Source: Stenotrophomonas maltophilia (GTDB lineage Bacteria; Pseudomonadota; Gammaproteobacteria; Xanthomonadales; Xanthomonadaceae). From it: a stretch of DNA of 64,000 bases. The stretch lies in the NCBI RefSeq assembly GCF_006974125.1, contig NZ_CP037858.1:4340001-4404000 (forward strand). The letters run 5' to 3'. The position numbers and the translations under genes were made by a program. This document shows, piece after piece, positions 48,879 to 56,832 of this stretch. The notes under the pieces were generated by a model. The model saw nothing but the letters and a program-made list of their open reading frames with translations, was not told the origin of the DNA and ran no database searches. Every line of letters starts with the position of its first letter. The first letter of the stretch is position 1.

Positions 48879-49891
48879 GCCTGAGCCTGGACAAGCTGCG
48901 CCTGCTGCGCAGGCAGGCCGGCGACCCGAAGGCGAGTACACCGGCCGCGCCGGACGTGCCTCCTGCACCTCCGGCACCCGTGGCCGCCAACGATGCGCGG
49001 CAACCACCGGCCGAGCGTTCGGTGTTCGCCTGGGTCGAACAGGAAATCCGCCACAAGCCGACCGGCGCTGCGGCCTCCACACCGGCGACGCTGCGGCGGC
49101 CGGAAGTAGGCAGCCTGCATCGCCTGCTCGGCCTGCGTTCGCGCGGTGGAGCCGCGCCGGCACGCGCCAGTGCACAGGATCGCCAGCTGCCCGGTGAGGA
49201 AATCGAGCCGGGCCTGTTCCTGATCGAATCGCTGCAGCCGCAACCGATCCCCACCGCCCCGCTGTCGCTGGCCTTCGCCAAGCGCGAGGACCAGCACGTG
49301 GCCGCACGCGATCTGCTGTTCTTCGATACCGAGACCACTGGCCTGGCCGGCGGCACCGGCACCCGTGCCTTCATGATCGGCGCGGCCGACTGGCACGTGT
49401 GTCCGCAACGTGGTGAAGGCCTGCGCATCCGCCAGCTGCTGATGTCGACGATGGCCGCCGAGGACGCGATGCTGGCCACCTTCGCCCGCTGGCTGCAGCC
49501 CTCCACCGTGTTCTGCAGTTACAACGGCCGCAGCTACGATGCGCCGCTGCTGAAGGCCCGCTACCGGCTGGCACGCCAGCGTTGCCCGATCAGCGCACTG
49601 GATCACGTCGACCTGCTCTATCCGACCCGCCGCCGCTATCGCGGCACGTGGGAGAACTGCAAGCTGTCCACCATCGAACGCCAGCTGCTGCGCGTGGTGC
49701 GCGAGGACGATCTGCCCGGTTCTGAAGCACCGGGCGCTTGGCTGCGCTTCCTGCGCGGGGGCGATGCGGTGAACCTGCGCCGGGTGGCCGACCACAACCA
49801 CCAGGATGTGGTAACCCTGGCCCTGCTGCTGCAGCGGTTGGTGCACGAGGAACAGCGCGAGCGCGAGACGCTGGCGCTGGTCGGGCAGTAG
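48875..49891 (+). CDS. mrfB: RNase H-like exonuclease, MrfB (YprB) family
   Basis: 338 residues from a GTG overlapping the helicase stop (GTGA). A Pro/Ala-rich N-terminal segment leads into a DEDD exonuclease domain: LLFFDTETTGLAGGTGTRAFMIG (Exo I, near residue 149), VFCSYNGRSYDAPLLKARY (Exo II) and VADHNHQDVVTLALLL (Exo III). YRGTWENCKLSTIERQLL is a YprB signature. It would trim damaged DNA exposed by the helicase. Family from motifs plus the coupled helicase gene; the damage repaired here is inferred from B. subtilis. Confidence 0.9.
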   Translation: MSLSLDKLRLLRRQAGDPKASTPAAPDVPPAPPAPVAANDARQPPAERSVFAWVEQEIRHKPTGAAASTPATLRRPEVGSLHRLLGLRSRGGAAPARASAQDRQLPGEEIEPGLFLIESLQPQPIPTAPLSLAFAKREDQHVAARDLLFFDTETTGLAGGTGTRAFMIGAADWHVCPQRGEGLRIRQLLMSTMAAEDAMLATFARWLQPSTVFCSYNGRSYDAPLLKARYRLARQRCPISALDHVDLLYPTRRRYRGTWENCKLSTIERQLLRVVREDDLPGSEAPGAWLRFLRGGDAVNLRRVADHNHQDVVTLALLLQRLVHEEQRERETLALVGQ

Positions 49892-49957
49892 GCGTTGACG
49901 CGGCCTGACGGTGGCAGCGGCGACACTGCCGCCACCATCCACGCCTGGAGCCCGACG

Positions 49958-50272
49958 ATGCGCCTCAATCCCCTGGTCCTGCTCGCCATCCTGCCACTGG
50001 CTGCCTGCAGCCATGCCGGCAGCAGTACCGCGCATGAGACCACGCCGCCACCGGCGGCCGATGGCCCGCATGAGTGCCAGCCCGACAAGCTTGAAGCATT
50101 CACCGGCAAGACCGCCGACGAAGCCACGGTGAAGCAGCTGGTCAGCGCCAGCGGCGCACGCGGTGCACGGGTGGTCAAGCCCGGCATGGCGGTGACCATG
50201 GACTTCCGCCAGGATCGCGTGACCGTGCAGGTGGATGCGCAGAACCGTATCGAGCGCGCCAGCTGCGGTTGA
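49958..50272 (+). CDS. I78-family peptidase inhibitor, lipoprotein
   Basis: 104 residues. Lipoprotein signal MRLNPLVLLAILPLAACSHAG with Cys18. The mature domain has the I78 layout: CQPDKLEAFTGKTADEATVKQLVSASGARGARVVKPG, then MTMDFRQDRVTVQVDAQNRIERASCG. GGAG lies eight bases before the ATG. I78 proteins inhibit serine proteases. A related gene is at 62674. Confidence 0.85.
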   Translation: MRLNPLVLLAILPLAACSHAGSSTAHETTPPPAADGPHECQPDKLEAFTGKTADEATVKQLVSASGARGARVVKPGMAVTMDFRQDRVTVQVDAQNRIERASCG

Positions 50273-50281
50273 TCGCCCCAG

Positions 50282-50337
50282 GGTAGTGCCGGCCGCTGGC
50301 CGGCACCCCACATTGCCGGCCCGCGGCCGGCACTACC
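50282..50337. repeat. SMAG hairpin pair between convergent genes
   Basis: Inverted hairpins GGTAGTGCCGGCCGCTGG... (50282-50306) and GCCGGCCCGCGGCCGGCACT... (50315-50337). They fill the gap between the I78 inhibitor and the BlaR1-like gene, both of which end here. Confidence 0.85.
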
Positions 50338-50339
50338 GA

Positions 50340-52328
50340 TCAGAGGCGCTCGGCCTTGCCACTGGCCAGTGCGCGCGCGATCACCTGCTGTGCCTGCTGC
50401 GATGCCTGCGCATGCACACGCGCCTGGCGCTCGCCCAACGCGGCCTGCTGGCTGCCCAGTGCCGCCTGACGGCTGGCCAGTTCAGACTGCTGGCTGGCCA
50501 GGCGCTGCATGTCACGGGTGCGGCCGGATTGCGCGGCCTCGCTGCGGGCTTCCTGCATCGCACGACGTGCCTCGGCGGCAGCCTCGCGTGCAGCCTCTCG
50601 CGCAACGGCCACATCGCGGGTCGCACCGCGCGCTGCCTTCGCCGCTTCCGCAGCCGCCTCACGGTTGATGTCATGGGCGGCCATCGCATTGCGTGCTGCC
50701 TCGGCGGCGGCCAGTGCGATGCGGCGCGCCTCTTCACCCTGCAGACGCCCCATCTCACCCATCTGCTTGCCGAGGTCGCTCTGCTGGCGGCCCAGCGCAC
50801 TCTGCTGGCGGCCCAGTTCGCTCTGCTGGCGACCGAGGTCCGCCGCACCGGCATAGGCGCGCTGCAGCGACTGGATCAACATCGGGTCGCGCACCACGTA
50901 ACGCTTGTCACCCTGACGGAACCACAGTGCGGGGCCCTTGCCGAGCTGCCTGCGGGCCACCGTCACGTCGTCCATGCCTCCGTTGGCGAAGGTCGAATCA
51001 CCATCGACCAGCACGAAGGCCTCCCGGGGCGACTTGCCCAGATCGAGGCGACCGTAGGTCGTGATGGAGGTCGTGGTGGTCGTGCCGTCATGGTCCTCAT
51101 CCATGCCAGCGGCATCGTCGACGTAGGCCACGTCGGCATCGTCAGGACCGGACGGTTCTTCCATATCGGCTGGTTCGGCGGGCGGTGCGGGAGCCACCGG
51201 CACGGCCGGAACGCGCGCGGCCGAGGGCGGTGCGGGCGGTGCTTCCGGGGCCTTCGGCGGCGGCGGCACCACGGCCTTCGGGGCGGCCGGTGGTGCGGGC
51301 GGAGCCGGCGGCACTGGCGCTGCGACCAGTCGCATCGGCGCCACGCCCACCACCACCACCACAGCGGTCAGCGCCATCGCCAGGATGCGCGGGCAGGACC
51401 GGTGCGACTGCAGCGAGAGCAGGCGACGCTTGAGACTGGTGGTGCTCGGTGCGGCGCTGGCCACGCCCAGATGCGGCTGCGGGGCCACGCCCAGCTGCAG
51501 CAACAGGCGGCCATAGGCCTGGCGGCTGGCGCCGTGCTGGCCGACCACCGCCGCATCCACGGCTTCCTCGCGGGCCTGGGCGTATTCGCGCACCGACAGG
51601 CGCAACAGCGGGTGGAAGAAGAACAGGTGCTGGGCCAGTGCGGGCAGCAGGCCCCATTGCAGGTCACGCCGCTGCAGGTGCTGCAGTTCGTGGGTCAGTG
51701 CGAGGTCCAGCGCGTCACCCTGCAGGGCATTGTCGCCGGCCGGCAGCAGCAGCACCGGGCGGAACGGCCCGACCAGCTGCGGCGAGTCCACCTGCGTGCT
51801 CATCCAAAGCCGCGGTGCAGGGCGCACGCCGTGCGCATCGGAGGCCAGCTGCAGGGCCTGCACCAGCGCCTCGTCCTCGCAGGGATAGGCGGCGGCCAGC
51901 AGCGCGCGGCAACGGCGCCACTCACCGAAGGTTCGCACGGCCATCAGCAGCACGCCGGACGCCCACAGCGCGGCCAGTGCAACGGCCCACCACGCCACCG
52001 ACGGCACGTCCGCTGCAGGCATCGGCATCGTCGCCAGCAGCTGCGCCGAGGCCTCCGGCGCCAGCGGATAGACCAGATCGGCGGCAACGTCGGTGGCGGT
52101 CATCGCCACGGCCTGGGGGGCCGGCAGCCAGGCCAACTGCAACGGCTGGCTCCAGAACAGGCCGAGCACGGCCTGCAGCGACACCAGCCACCACAGGCGG
52201 CAGCGGGTAGCCGCCGACAGCGACGGCAGCGCGCGGCACAGGCCGTATACCAGGGCCACCAGCAGCACGGTCTGCAGGCTGGTCCAGCCCAGCCGTTCCA
52301 ACATCGGGATCAGCATCGTGGTGTCCAT
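50340..52328 (-). CDS. BlaR1/MecR1-like M56 metallopeptidase with long coiled-coil tail
   Basis: 662 residues, start ATG three bases after the blaI stop. N-terminal TM helices; M56 zinc site LALTHELQHLQRRDLQW near residue 212 and HPLLRLSVREYAQAREEAVDAAVV with the third ligand. After a TM helix (ILAMALTAVVVVVGVAPMRL) comes a Pro/Ala-rich linker, a strand region, and heptads LGRQQSELGRQQSALGRQQ-type near residues 490-530 and again at the end (QQSELASRQAALGSQQAALG). BlaR1 relays a signal by cleaving BlaI. The beta-lactam sensor domain of classical BlaR1 is absent, so the signal is probably something else. Confidence 0.9.
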   Translation of the reverse strand: MDTTMLIPMLERLGWTSLQTVLLVALVYGLCRALPSLSAATRCRLWWLVSLQAVLGLFWSQPLQLAWLPAPQAVAMTATDVAADLVYPLAPEASAQLLATMPMPAADVPSVAWWAVALAALWASGVLLMAVRTFGEWRRCRALLAAAYPCEDEALVQALQLASDAHGVRPAPRLWMSTQVDSPQLVGPFRPVLLLPAGDNALQGDALDLALTHELQHLQRRDLQWGLLPALAQHLFFFHPLLRLSVREYAQAREEAVDAAVVGQHGASRQAYGRLLLQLGVAPQPHLGVASAAPSTTSLKRRLLSLQSHRSCPRILAMALTAVVVVVGVAPMRLVAAPVPPAPPAPPAAPKAVVPPPPKAPEAPPAPPSAARVPAVPVAPAPPAEPADMEEPSGPDDADVAYVDDAAGMDEDHDGTTTTTSITTYGRLDLGKSPREAFVLVDGDSTFANGGMDDVTVARRQLGKGPALWFRQGDKRYVVRDPMLIQSLQRAYAGAADLGRQQSELGRQQSALGRQQSDLGKQMGEMGRLQGEEARRIALAAAEAARNAMAAHDINREAAAEAAKAARGATRDVAVAREAAREAAAEARRAMQEARSEAAQSGRTRDMQRLASQQSELASRQAALGSQQAALGERQARVHAQASQQAQQVIARALASGKAERL

Positions 52329-52331
52329 GGC

Positions 52332-52718
52332 TCAGCCCTCGTGGCGACGCGATTGGAGTTGGGCGACCAGCGCTTCCAGCTCGGCCAGCTCGTTGTCGCT
52401 GACCTGCTGGCGCTGCGACAGGTAGGCCACGAACGGCGACACCGAGCCCTGCAGGGTGTTGTCGACAAACTGGGCCACGGCACCCTGCAGCACGCTCTGC
52501 GGGCCACGGGTGGCCTGGTAGCGGTAGACGCCGTCCTGCTGCTGGCGCTGAAGATACCCCTTCGCCCGCAGCCGCTCCATCATCGTCAGCACGGTGGAAC
52601 GGGCCAGGCCACGGGCCTCCCCGTAGCCATTGGCGACTTCGCCGACGCTGGCCGGCGCATGTTCATCGATGTACTGCAGCAGGGCCAGCTCCTGGTCCCC
52701 GATCGTCTTGCCACGCAT
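52332..52718 (-). CDS. BlaI/MecI family transcriptional repressor
   Basis: 128 residues with the winged helix typical of BlaI: IGDQELALLQYIDEHAPASVGEV then GLARSTVLTMMERLRAKGYLQRQQQDGVYRYQAT. The C-terminal dimerisation part carries the region normally cleaved by BlaR1. It probably represses its own operon via the operators at 52731-52777. The partner M56 gene follows after three bases. Confidence 0.94.
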   Translation of the reverse strand: MRGKTIGDQELALLQYIDEHAPASVGEVANGYGEARGLARSTVLTMMERLRAKGYLQRQQQDGVYRYQATRGPQSVLQGAVAQFVDNTLQGSVSPFVAYLSQRQQVSDNELAELEALVAQLQSRRHEG

Positions 52719-52730
52719 GACACCACTCCC

Positions 52731-52777
52731 TTGACTACACGTGTCGCCACTGTCTGCGTGACGACAACTGTAGTCAA
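52731..52777 (-). promoter_or_regulatory. Mirrored BlaI-type operators
   Basis: TTGACTACA (52731-52739) and TGTAGTCAA (52769-52777) are exact inverted repeats, each next to a half-matching TGTCG/CGACA. They form two pseudo-palindromes, ACTACA-CG-TGTCG and CGACA-AC-TGTAGT, 30 bases apart, matching the BlaI pattern TACA-N2-TGTA. TTGACT on the minus strand (52777-52772) could also be the -35 of blaI. Confidence 0.75.
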
Positions 52778-52826
52778 CCCCCCGGAAGTCATGGGCCGAC
52801 GAACGGTAGGGCGGTGGTCGCCTCCC

Positions 52827-55082
52827 TCAGTACTCCACCCGGTACCCGATCGAGAAGGTCCGCCCCGCCGCCGGCAGGCTGGACATCTTTCCGTAGGTCG
52901 CCTCGGCCTGCTGGCCATAGACCGTGCGGTAGTCACGATCGGCCAGGTTGTAGACGCCCACGCTGAAACGACCTCCGGCCAGCGGTACTTCGCCGATCAG
53001 GTCGAACACCGCATAGCCGTGGATCTTCGCGGCCGGGGTTGCGCGGATGCTCGGGCTGATCGCAGCAGCCGGTGCATCACGCCAGGCGCGATCGGTCCCA
53101 CCGACGACCTGCCCCTGCAGTCGCAGCAGGCTGTCGTTGGCGAAGCGCCACTGCCCATGCATACCCGCCTTCAAGGGTGAAACGCGGAACGCATTGAGCT
53201 CACGCCAGCGTCCGGCAGCGTCGCGGTACTGGCCACGGGTGCTGGCAAGGCTGGCGCCCAGCTCCAGCGGTGCGGTCGGCGTGTAACGCAGGTTGGCCTC
53301 CACGCCCCACACCCGCTCGTCGGTGTCGGCCACCGACACGCTGTAGTCGCGGTTGAACTGCACGGTCTTGTCCGAGCGGTTGTAGAACGCGGTCACTGCG
53401 CTCTGCAGCAATGCATCGCTGCGGCGCCAGCCCAGCTCGTAGCTGTCGACCTTGATCGGGCCGATATTGCGGCTGTCGATGACGAAGGTTGCCGGTACAT
53501 CGCGCAGCATGCGCTGGGTGTCGGGCAGGCTGAAGCCCTGCGAGACGTTGGCGAACAGCTGTTGCGATGCATCCAGCCGGTACACCACGCCGGCATTGAA
53601 CAGGGTCTGCGAGTGGCGCACGCGGCCACCCTGCAGCAAGCGCGGCTGGTACCCGGCAACGGCATCGGCGGTGATCGCTTCGGTGTAGGGAAGCGAGTCT
53701 TCTACGCGGTTGCGCAGGATCTGGTGGCGCACGCCGGCCTGCACGCTGAAGCGCTCACCCAGCGAATGATCGGCCTGCAGGAACAGGCCGGTGGTATCCA
53801 CGCGCACGTCCGGCCCCATCGCGTACTGCGCGGTGGGCTGGTAGTCGAGACCATTGCTGGCGATGAAGCGGTTGATGTCATACATCTGCCCGCGCTGGCG
53901 ATCCTGCTCGCGTTCATGGTCCACGCCATACGACAGCTGCAGGCTGCGGCCACCGACCTGGAAATCCTTGTGCAGCGCGCTGCGCAGGCCCCAGACATCA
54001 ATGTCGGTGTTGGACTGCATCGCCACATAGGCGAAGCCACCACGCAGCGCCGGGTGCACCAGGGTCGACACCGACGGGAACCAGCGCCCCTGCTCGTTGC
54101 GGTAATAGGCTTCCACGCTCAGTTCCTGCCCACCCGGCAGGTCGCGGTTGCGATACTGCACATTCACTCCCTGGTGCCGGGTCCGCGGCTGCGCCTCCAG
54201 CTGCAGGCCGGGCAGCGCCTGGTGGTTGGGCGTGAATGCAGGGTTGAACAGCGCGGCCAGGCGCGGGCCATAGTCGGGGCCATGATCACTGTCCTGCTGA
54301 TCGTCGAACCAGCGTACGCCGACGCTCAACCGCTGGCTGTCCGTCGGGGTCCAGTCCAGGCGTGCATTGAGTTCGCGGGTCTCGGTGTCCTGCCGATCGG
54401 TCTGCGCGATCTCCGGGCCGATGCGGCGGCCATGCGCATCCAGCGATGCGCCCTGCCGGCCATAGGCGAAGCCGAACGCGCCACTGAACTGATCGCCGCG
54501 CACGGTCATGGTCTGCGCGGCGTTCCAGGCCAGCGTGTCACTGGACAGATGCGAGGGACTGCGCAGGCCGAACTGGCTGGCCAGCTGCACCGGCTGCTCG
54601 CCGGGCTGCAGGGTGATGATGTTGATGATGCCGCCACTGGCACCGGCGCCATACAGCGCGGTGGCGCCGGAGATCACCTCGATGCGCTCGATCATGGTCG
54701 GCGAGATGCTGTTGAGCTGGCGCGACCCATCGCGTGCGCCGGTCAACGGCACGCCATCGATCATCACCTGCACGCTGCGGCCACGCATGGTCATGCCGTA
54801 GTTGCTGGTGGTACCGCTGGCCGGCGCCAGCGACGGCACCAGCTGGCCGAGGATGTCGGCGGTGCTGCGCCCGGCGGTGATCTGCTGGGCAATCTGTTCG
54901 TGCTCGATGGCATACACGGTGCCGGCGATCTCAGCCACGCTGCGTGCGCCTCGCACGGCGGTGACACTCACCGCATCCAGTTGCCGGGTGCCGGCCGTAG
55001 CAGACGCATTCTGCGCCGCCAGCTGGCCACTGATGGCCATCGCCAGCACAGCCAGCGGAAGGGTTGCTGCGGTATGCCGCAT
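52827..55082 (-). CDS. TonB-dependent outer-membrane receptor
   Basis: 751 residues from MRHTAATLPLAVLAMAISGQLAAQ with GAGGA before the ATG. The plug domain is plain: QLDAVSVTAVRGARSVAEIAGTV, NYGMTMRGRSVQVMIDGVPLTGARDG and IERIEVISGATALYGAGASGGIINIIT. A long 22-strand-type barrel follows, ending YRVEY with an aromatic-rich terminus (RTFSIGYRVEY). It would import a ferric siderophore or another chelate; neighbours are a siderophore-type MFS permease, an AraC regulator and a Fur-like box. Substrate cannot be read from sequence. Confidence 0.95.
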   Translation of the reverse strand: MRHTAATLPLAVLAMAISGQLAAQNASATAGTRQLDAVSVTAVRGARSVAEIAGTVYAIEHEQIAQQITAGRSTADILGQLVPSLAPASGTTSNYGMTMRGRSVQVMIDGVPLTGARDGSRQLNSISPTMIERIEVISGATALYGAGASGGIINIITLQPGEQPVQLASQFGLRSPSHLSSDTLAWNAAQTMTVRGDQFSGAFGFAYGRQGASLDAHGRRIGPEIAQTDRQDTETRELNARLDWTPTDSQRLSVGVRWFDDQQDSDHGPDYGPRLAALFNPAFTPNHQALPGLQLEAQPRTRHQGVNVQYRNRDLPGGQELSVEAYYRNEQGRWFPSVSTLVHPALRGGFAYVAMQSNTDIDVWGLRSALHKDFQVGGRSLQLSYGVDHEREQDRQRGQMYDINRFIASNGLDYQPTAQYAMGPDVRVDTTGLFLQADHSLGERFSVQAGVRHQILRNRVEDSLPYTEAITADAVAGYQPRLLQGGRVRHSQTLFNAGVVYRLDASQQLFANVSQGFSLPDTQRMLRDVPATFVIDSRNIGPIKVDSYELGWRRSDALLQSAVTAFYNRSDKTVQFNRDYSVSVADTDERVWGVEANLRYTPTAPLELGASLASTRGQYRDAAGRWRELNAFRVSPLKAGMHGQWRFANDSLLRLQGQVVGGTDRAWRDAPAAAISPSIRATPAAKIHGYAVFDLIGEVPLAGGRFSVGVYNLADRDYRTVYGQQAEATYGKMSSLPAAGRTFSIGYRVEY

Positions 55083-55099
55083 GGTGTCCTCGTTGCGTA

Positions 55100-56320
55100 T
55101 CAGGGGGAGTTCGTGGGTGCTGCGAAGCGGCGCATCAGCGGCCGGCACAACAGCAGTCCAAGCGCCGAAACCGTGGCCAGCGCGATGTAGTAGGTGGGGT
55201 AGCCCATGCCCTTGGCGAGGAAGCCGGACAATGCGCCGCCGATGAAATTGACCAGCAGCTCGAAGCACACCAGCAGGGTGAAGTCGGTGCCGGCCTGCGC
55301 ACGCGAGCTGACCCGCATGAACAAGGCATACAGGCTGGTCATCGCCACATAGCGCAGCGCCAGAAGAGCGATCACCAGCGCGCCCAGGCCAAGCCGCGAG
55401 GTCGCAAGCGCGCCGCTGTACAGCATCAATGCCAGCAGCACGTACAGCGCCGTGCGCCACCAGCCGGCATGCATCAACAGCTGCTCGGCCCGGTGCTGCT
55501 TTAGCAGCCAGGCTGCGCCCACGGCTGCCAGCATGCCGGTGCCGGCACCGCCCACCGAGATCAGCAACCCGATCTCGGTCAGGCTGAACTGCTGGTCGAC
55601 CAGCAGCGGGTTGATCATCGCCATGGCCGGCGCTTCCACCAACCGGTAAAGCACGATCAGCAGCAGCGCCCAGCGCAGTTCGCGACGGCGCAGCGCGCGC
55701 AGGATGCTCGGCCGCGGCGCGTCGGGCCTGGCCGGCGTTTCATTGATCTGCTGCACTGCCAGCAGGGTCAGTGCGCTCATCGCGGCCAGGCTCAGCAGGG
55801 CCACGCTCCAGCCGCGGGTTTCATACAGCCACAGCACGCCGGCGCCACCAATCATGCTGCCCAGGGCCACGCCCACGCTCTGCGCCATGCTGCCCAACCG
55901 GTGCTCGGCCGGCGCCAGCGCCTCCACGGTGTAGCCGTCGATGGCGATGTCCTGGGTGGCGGCAATGCTCGAGATCCACATGCCGACCAGCACGAACACG
56001 ACCAGGCCATGATCCAGGCCAGTGAACGCCAGCACCAGGATGCCGGCCAGCAGCAACAGTTGCGTCAGCCACAGCCAGCTGCGGCGGCGGCCGAGGGCGG
56101 GCAGGTGCCAACGGTCCACCAGCGGTGCCCACAGGAACTTCAGCGCCCACGGCAGGTACAGCAGCGACAGCATGCCGATCCAGCGCAGGTCCACGCCCTG
56201 GCTGCGCAGGATGGCGGGCACCGCCACGTTGTAGAAATACAGGGGCAGCGCGTGCGCCATGTACAGCGCGACAATCACCCCCAGGCCGAATGGCGAAGCG
56301 GCGGCGCGCTCAGTGCGCAT
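55100..56320 (-). CDS. MFS permease of the siderophore-transporter type (RhtX/FptX-like)
   Basis: 406 residues, about 12 hydrophobic helices. Start MRTERAAASPFGLGVIVAL. Helix 1-2 region ALYMAHALPLYFYNVAVPAILRSQGVDLRWIGMLSLLYLPWALKFLWAPLVD resembles AmpG/RhtX-type permeases. TonB receptor genes next to such permeases import Fe-siderophores across the inner membrane in place of ABC transporters. It starts 11 bases inside the small upstream gene and ends 17 bases before the receptor gene, so all three form an operon. Alternative: an AmpG-like muropeptide permease, less likely in this context. Confidence 0.82.
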   Translation of the reverse strand: MRTERAAASPFGLGVIVALYMAHALPLYFYNVAVPAILRSQGVDLRWIGMLSLLYLPWALKFLWAPLVDRWHLPALGRRRSWLWLTQLLLLAGILVLAFTGLDHGLVVFVLVGMWISSIAATQDIAIDGYTVEALAPAEHRLGSMAQSVGVALGSMIGGAGVLWLYETRGWSVALLSLAAMSALTLLAVQQINETPARPDAPRPSILRALRRRELRWALLLIVLYRLVEAPAMAMINPLLVDQQFSLTEIGLLISVGGAGTGMLAAVGAAWLLKQHRAEQLLMHAGWWRTALYVLLALMLYSGALATSRLGLGALVIALLALRYVAMTSLYALFMRVSSRAQAGTDFTLLVCFELLVNFIGGALSGFLAKGMGYPTYYIALATVSALGLLLCRPLMRRFAAPTNSP

Positions 56321-56696
56321 CGGCCTGCTCCAGGTGCTCGCCAATCCAGCGCATGCCCGCGCCGGCATCGGCGGTGACGAAGTAAGGCACGGCCCAGGCC
56401 GCGTGCAGCGCCGGGGTGTCCAGCCGCTGCCGCTCGGCGGCATCGCTGGCGATGCGTACCAGGCCCCGGCAGTACTGCCGGAAGGCGGCCTTGTACTGCT
56501 TGTACCAGACCGCCTGCAGGGCACGGTAATCGTCGCAGAAGGTGGCACCGGGCGCGGTGCTGGCAATGAAGTAGAAGGGACGGTGGGCCTCGATCAGCGC
56601 CTGCACGCGGTCCAGCCAGTACCGGATCTGGTCCGCATCCACCGCGCCATGGAAGACGGCACGCAGCACCACCGCCTCGTTGATCACCAGACCCAT
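56310..56696 (-). CDS. Small protein in the iron-uptake operon
   Basis: 128 residues from MGLVINEAVVLRAVFHGAVDADQIRYWLDRVQALIEAHRP. Two adjacent ATGs (56702, 56696) are possible; the AAGGT spacing favours the second. No signal peptide or TM segment. FYFIASTAPGATFCDDYRALQAVWYKQYKAAFRQYCRGLVRIASD is the conserved-looking core, compact and cysteine-bearing. I do not recognise the family; its place before the permease recalls small FptB-like proteins in siderophore operons, which is inference. It overlaps the permease start by 11 bases. Confidence 0.75.
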   Translation of the reverse strand: MGLVINEAVVLRAVFHGAVDADQIRYWLDRVQALIEAHRPFYFIASTAPGATFCDDYRALQAVWYKQYKAAFRQYCRGLVRIASDAAERQRLDTPALHAAWAVPYFVTADAGAGMRWIGEHLEQADAH

Positions 56697-56746
56697 TGCC
56701 ATCGACCTTCTTGCTGAACAGGGGAAAGGGGCAGTGGCCCAGCCCC

Positions 56747-56765
56747 GCAAATGAGAATAATTTGC
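56747..56765. promoter_or_regulatory. Fur-like box in the iron-locus promoter
   Basis: GCAAATGAGAATAATTTGC is palindromic at its ends (GCAAAT/ATTTGC), and its ATGAGAATAATT core matches one side of the Fur box. It lies about 50 bases before the small-protein start and 68 bases before the AraC gene. A further dyad TTGCAAT-ACG-ATTGCAA (56762-56778) overlaps it. Confidence 0.75.
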
Positions 56766-56779
56766 AATACGATTGCAAG

Positions 56780-56812
56780 TTTAGGCGCGACGAAAGAAAA
56801 TTTAGGCACGAC
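56780..56812. promoter_or_regulatory. Direct repeats, candidate AraC-regulator site
   Basis: TTTAGGCGCGAC (56780-56791) and TTTAGGCACGAC (56801-56812) are near-identical direct repeats 21 bases apart, two DNA turns, as AraC-family activators require. They abut the TTGCAA-type -35 hexamer for the minus-strand uptake genes. Confidence 0.7.
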
Positions 56813-56832
56813 AGCATTCGTGGGTGCCTTGC

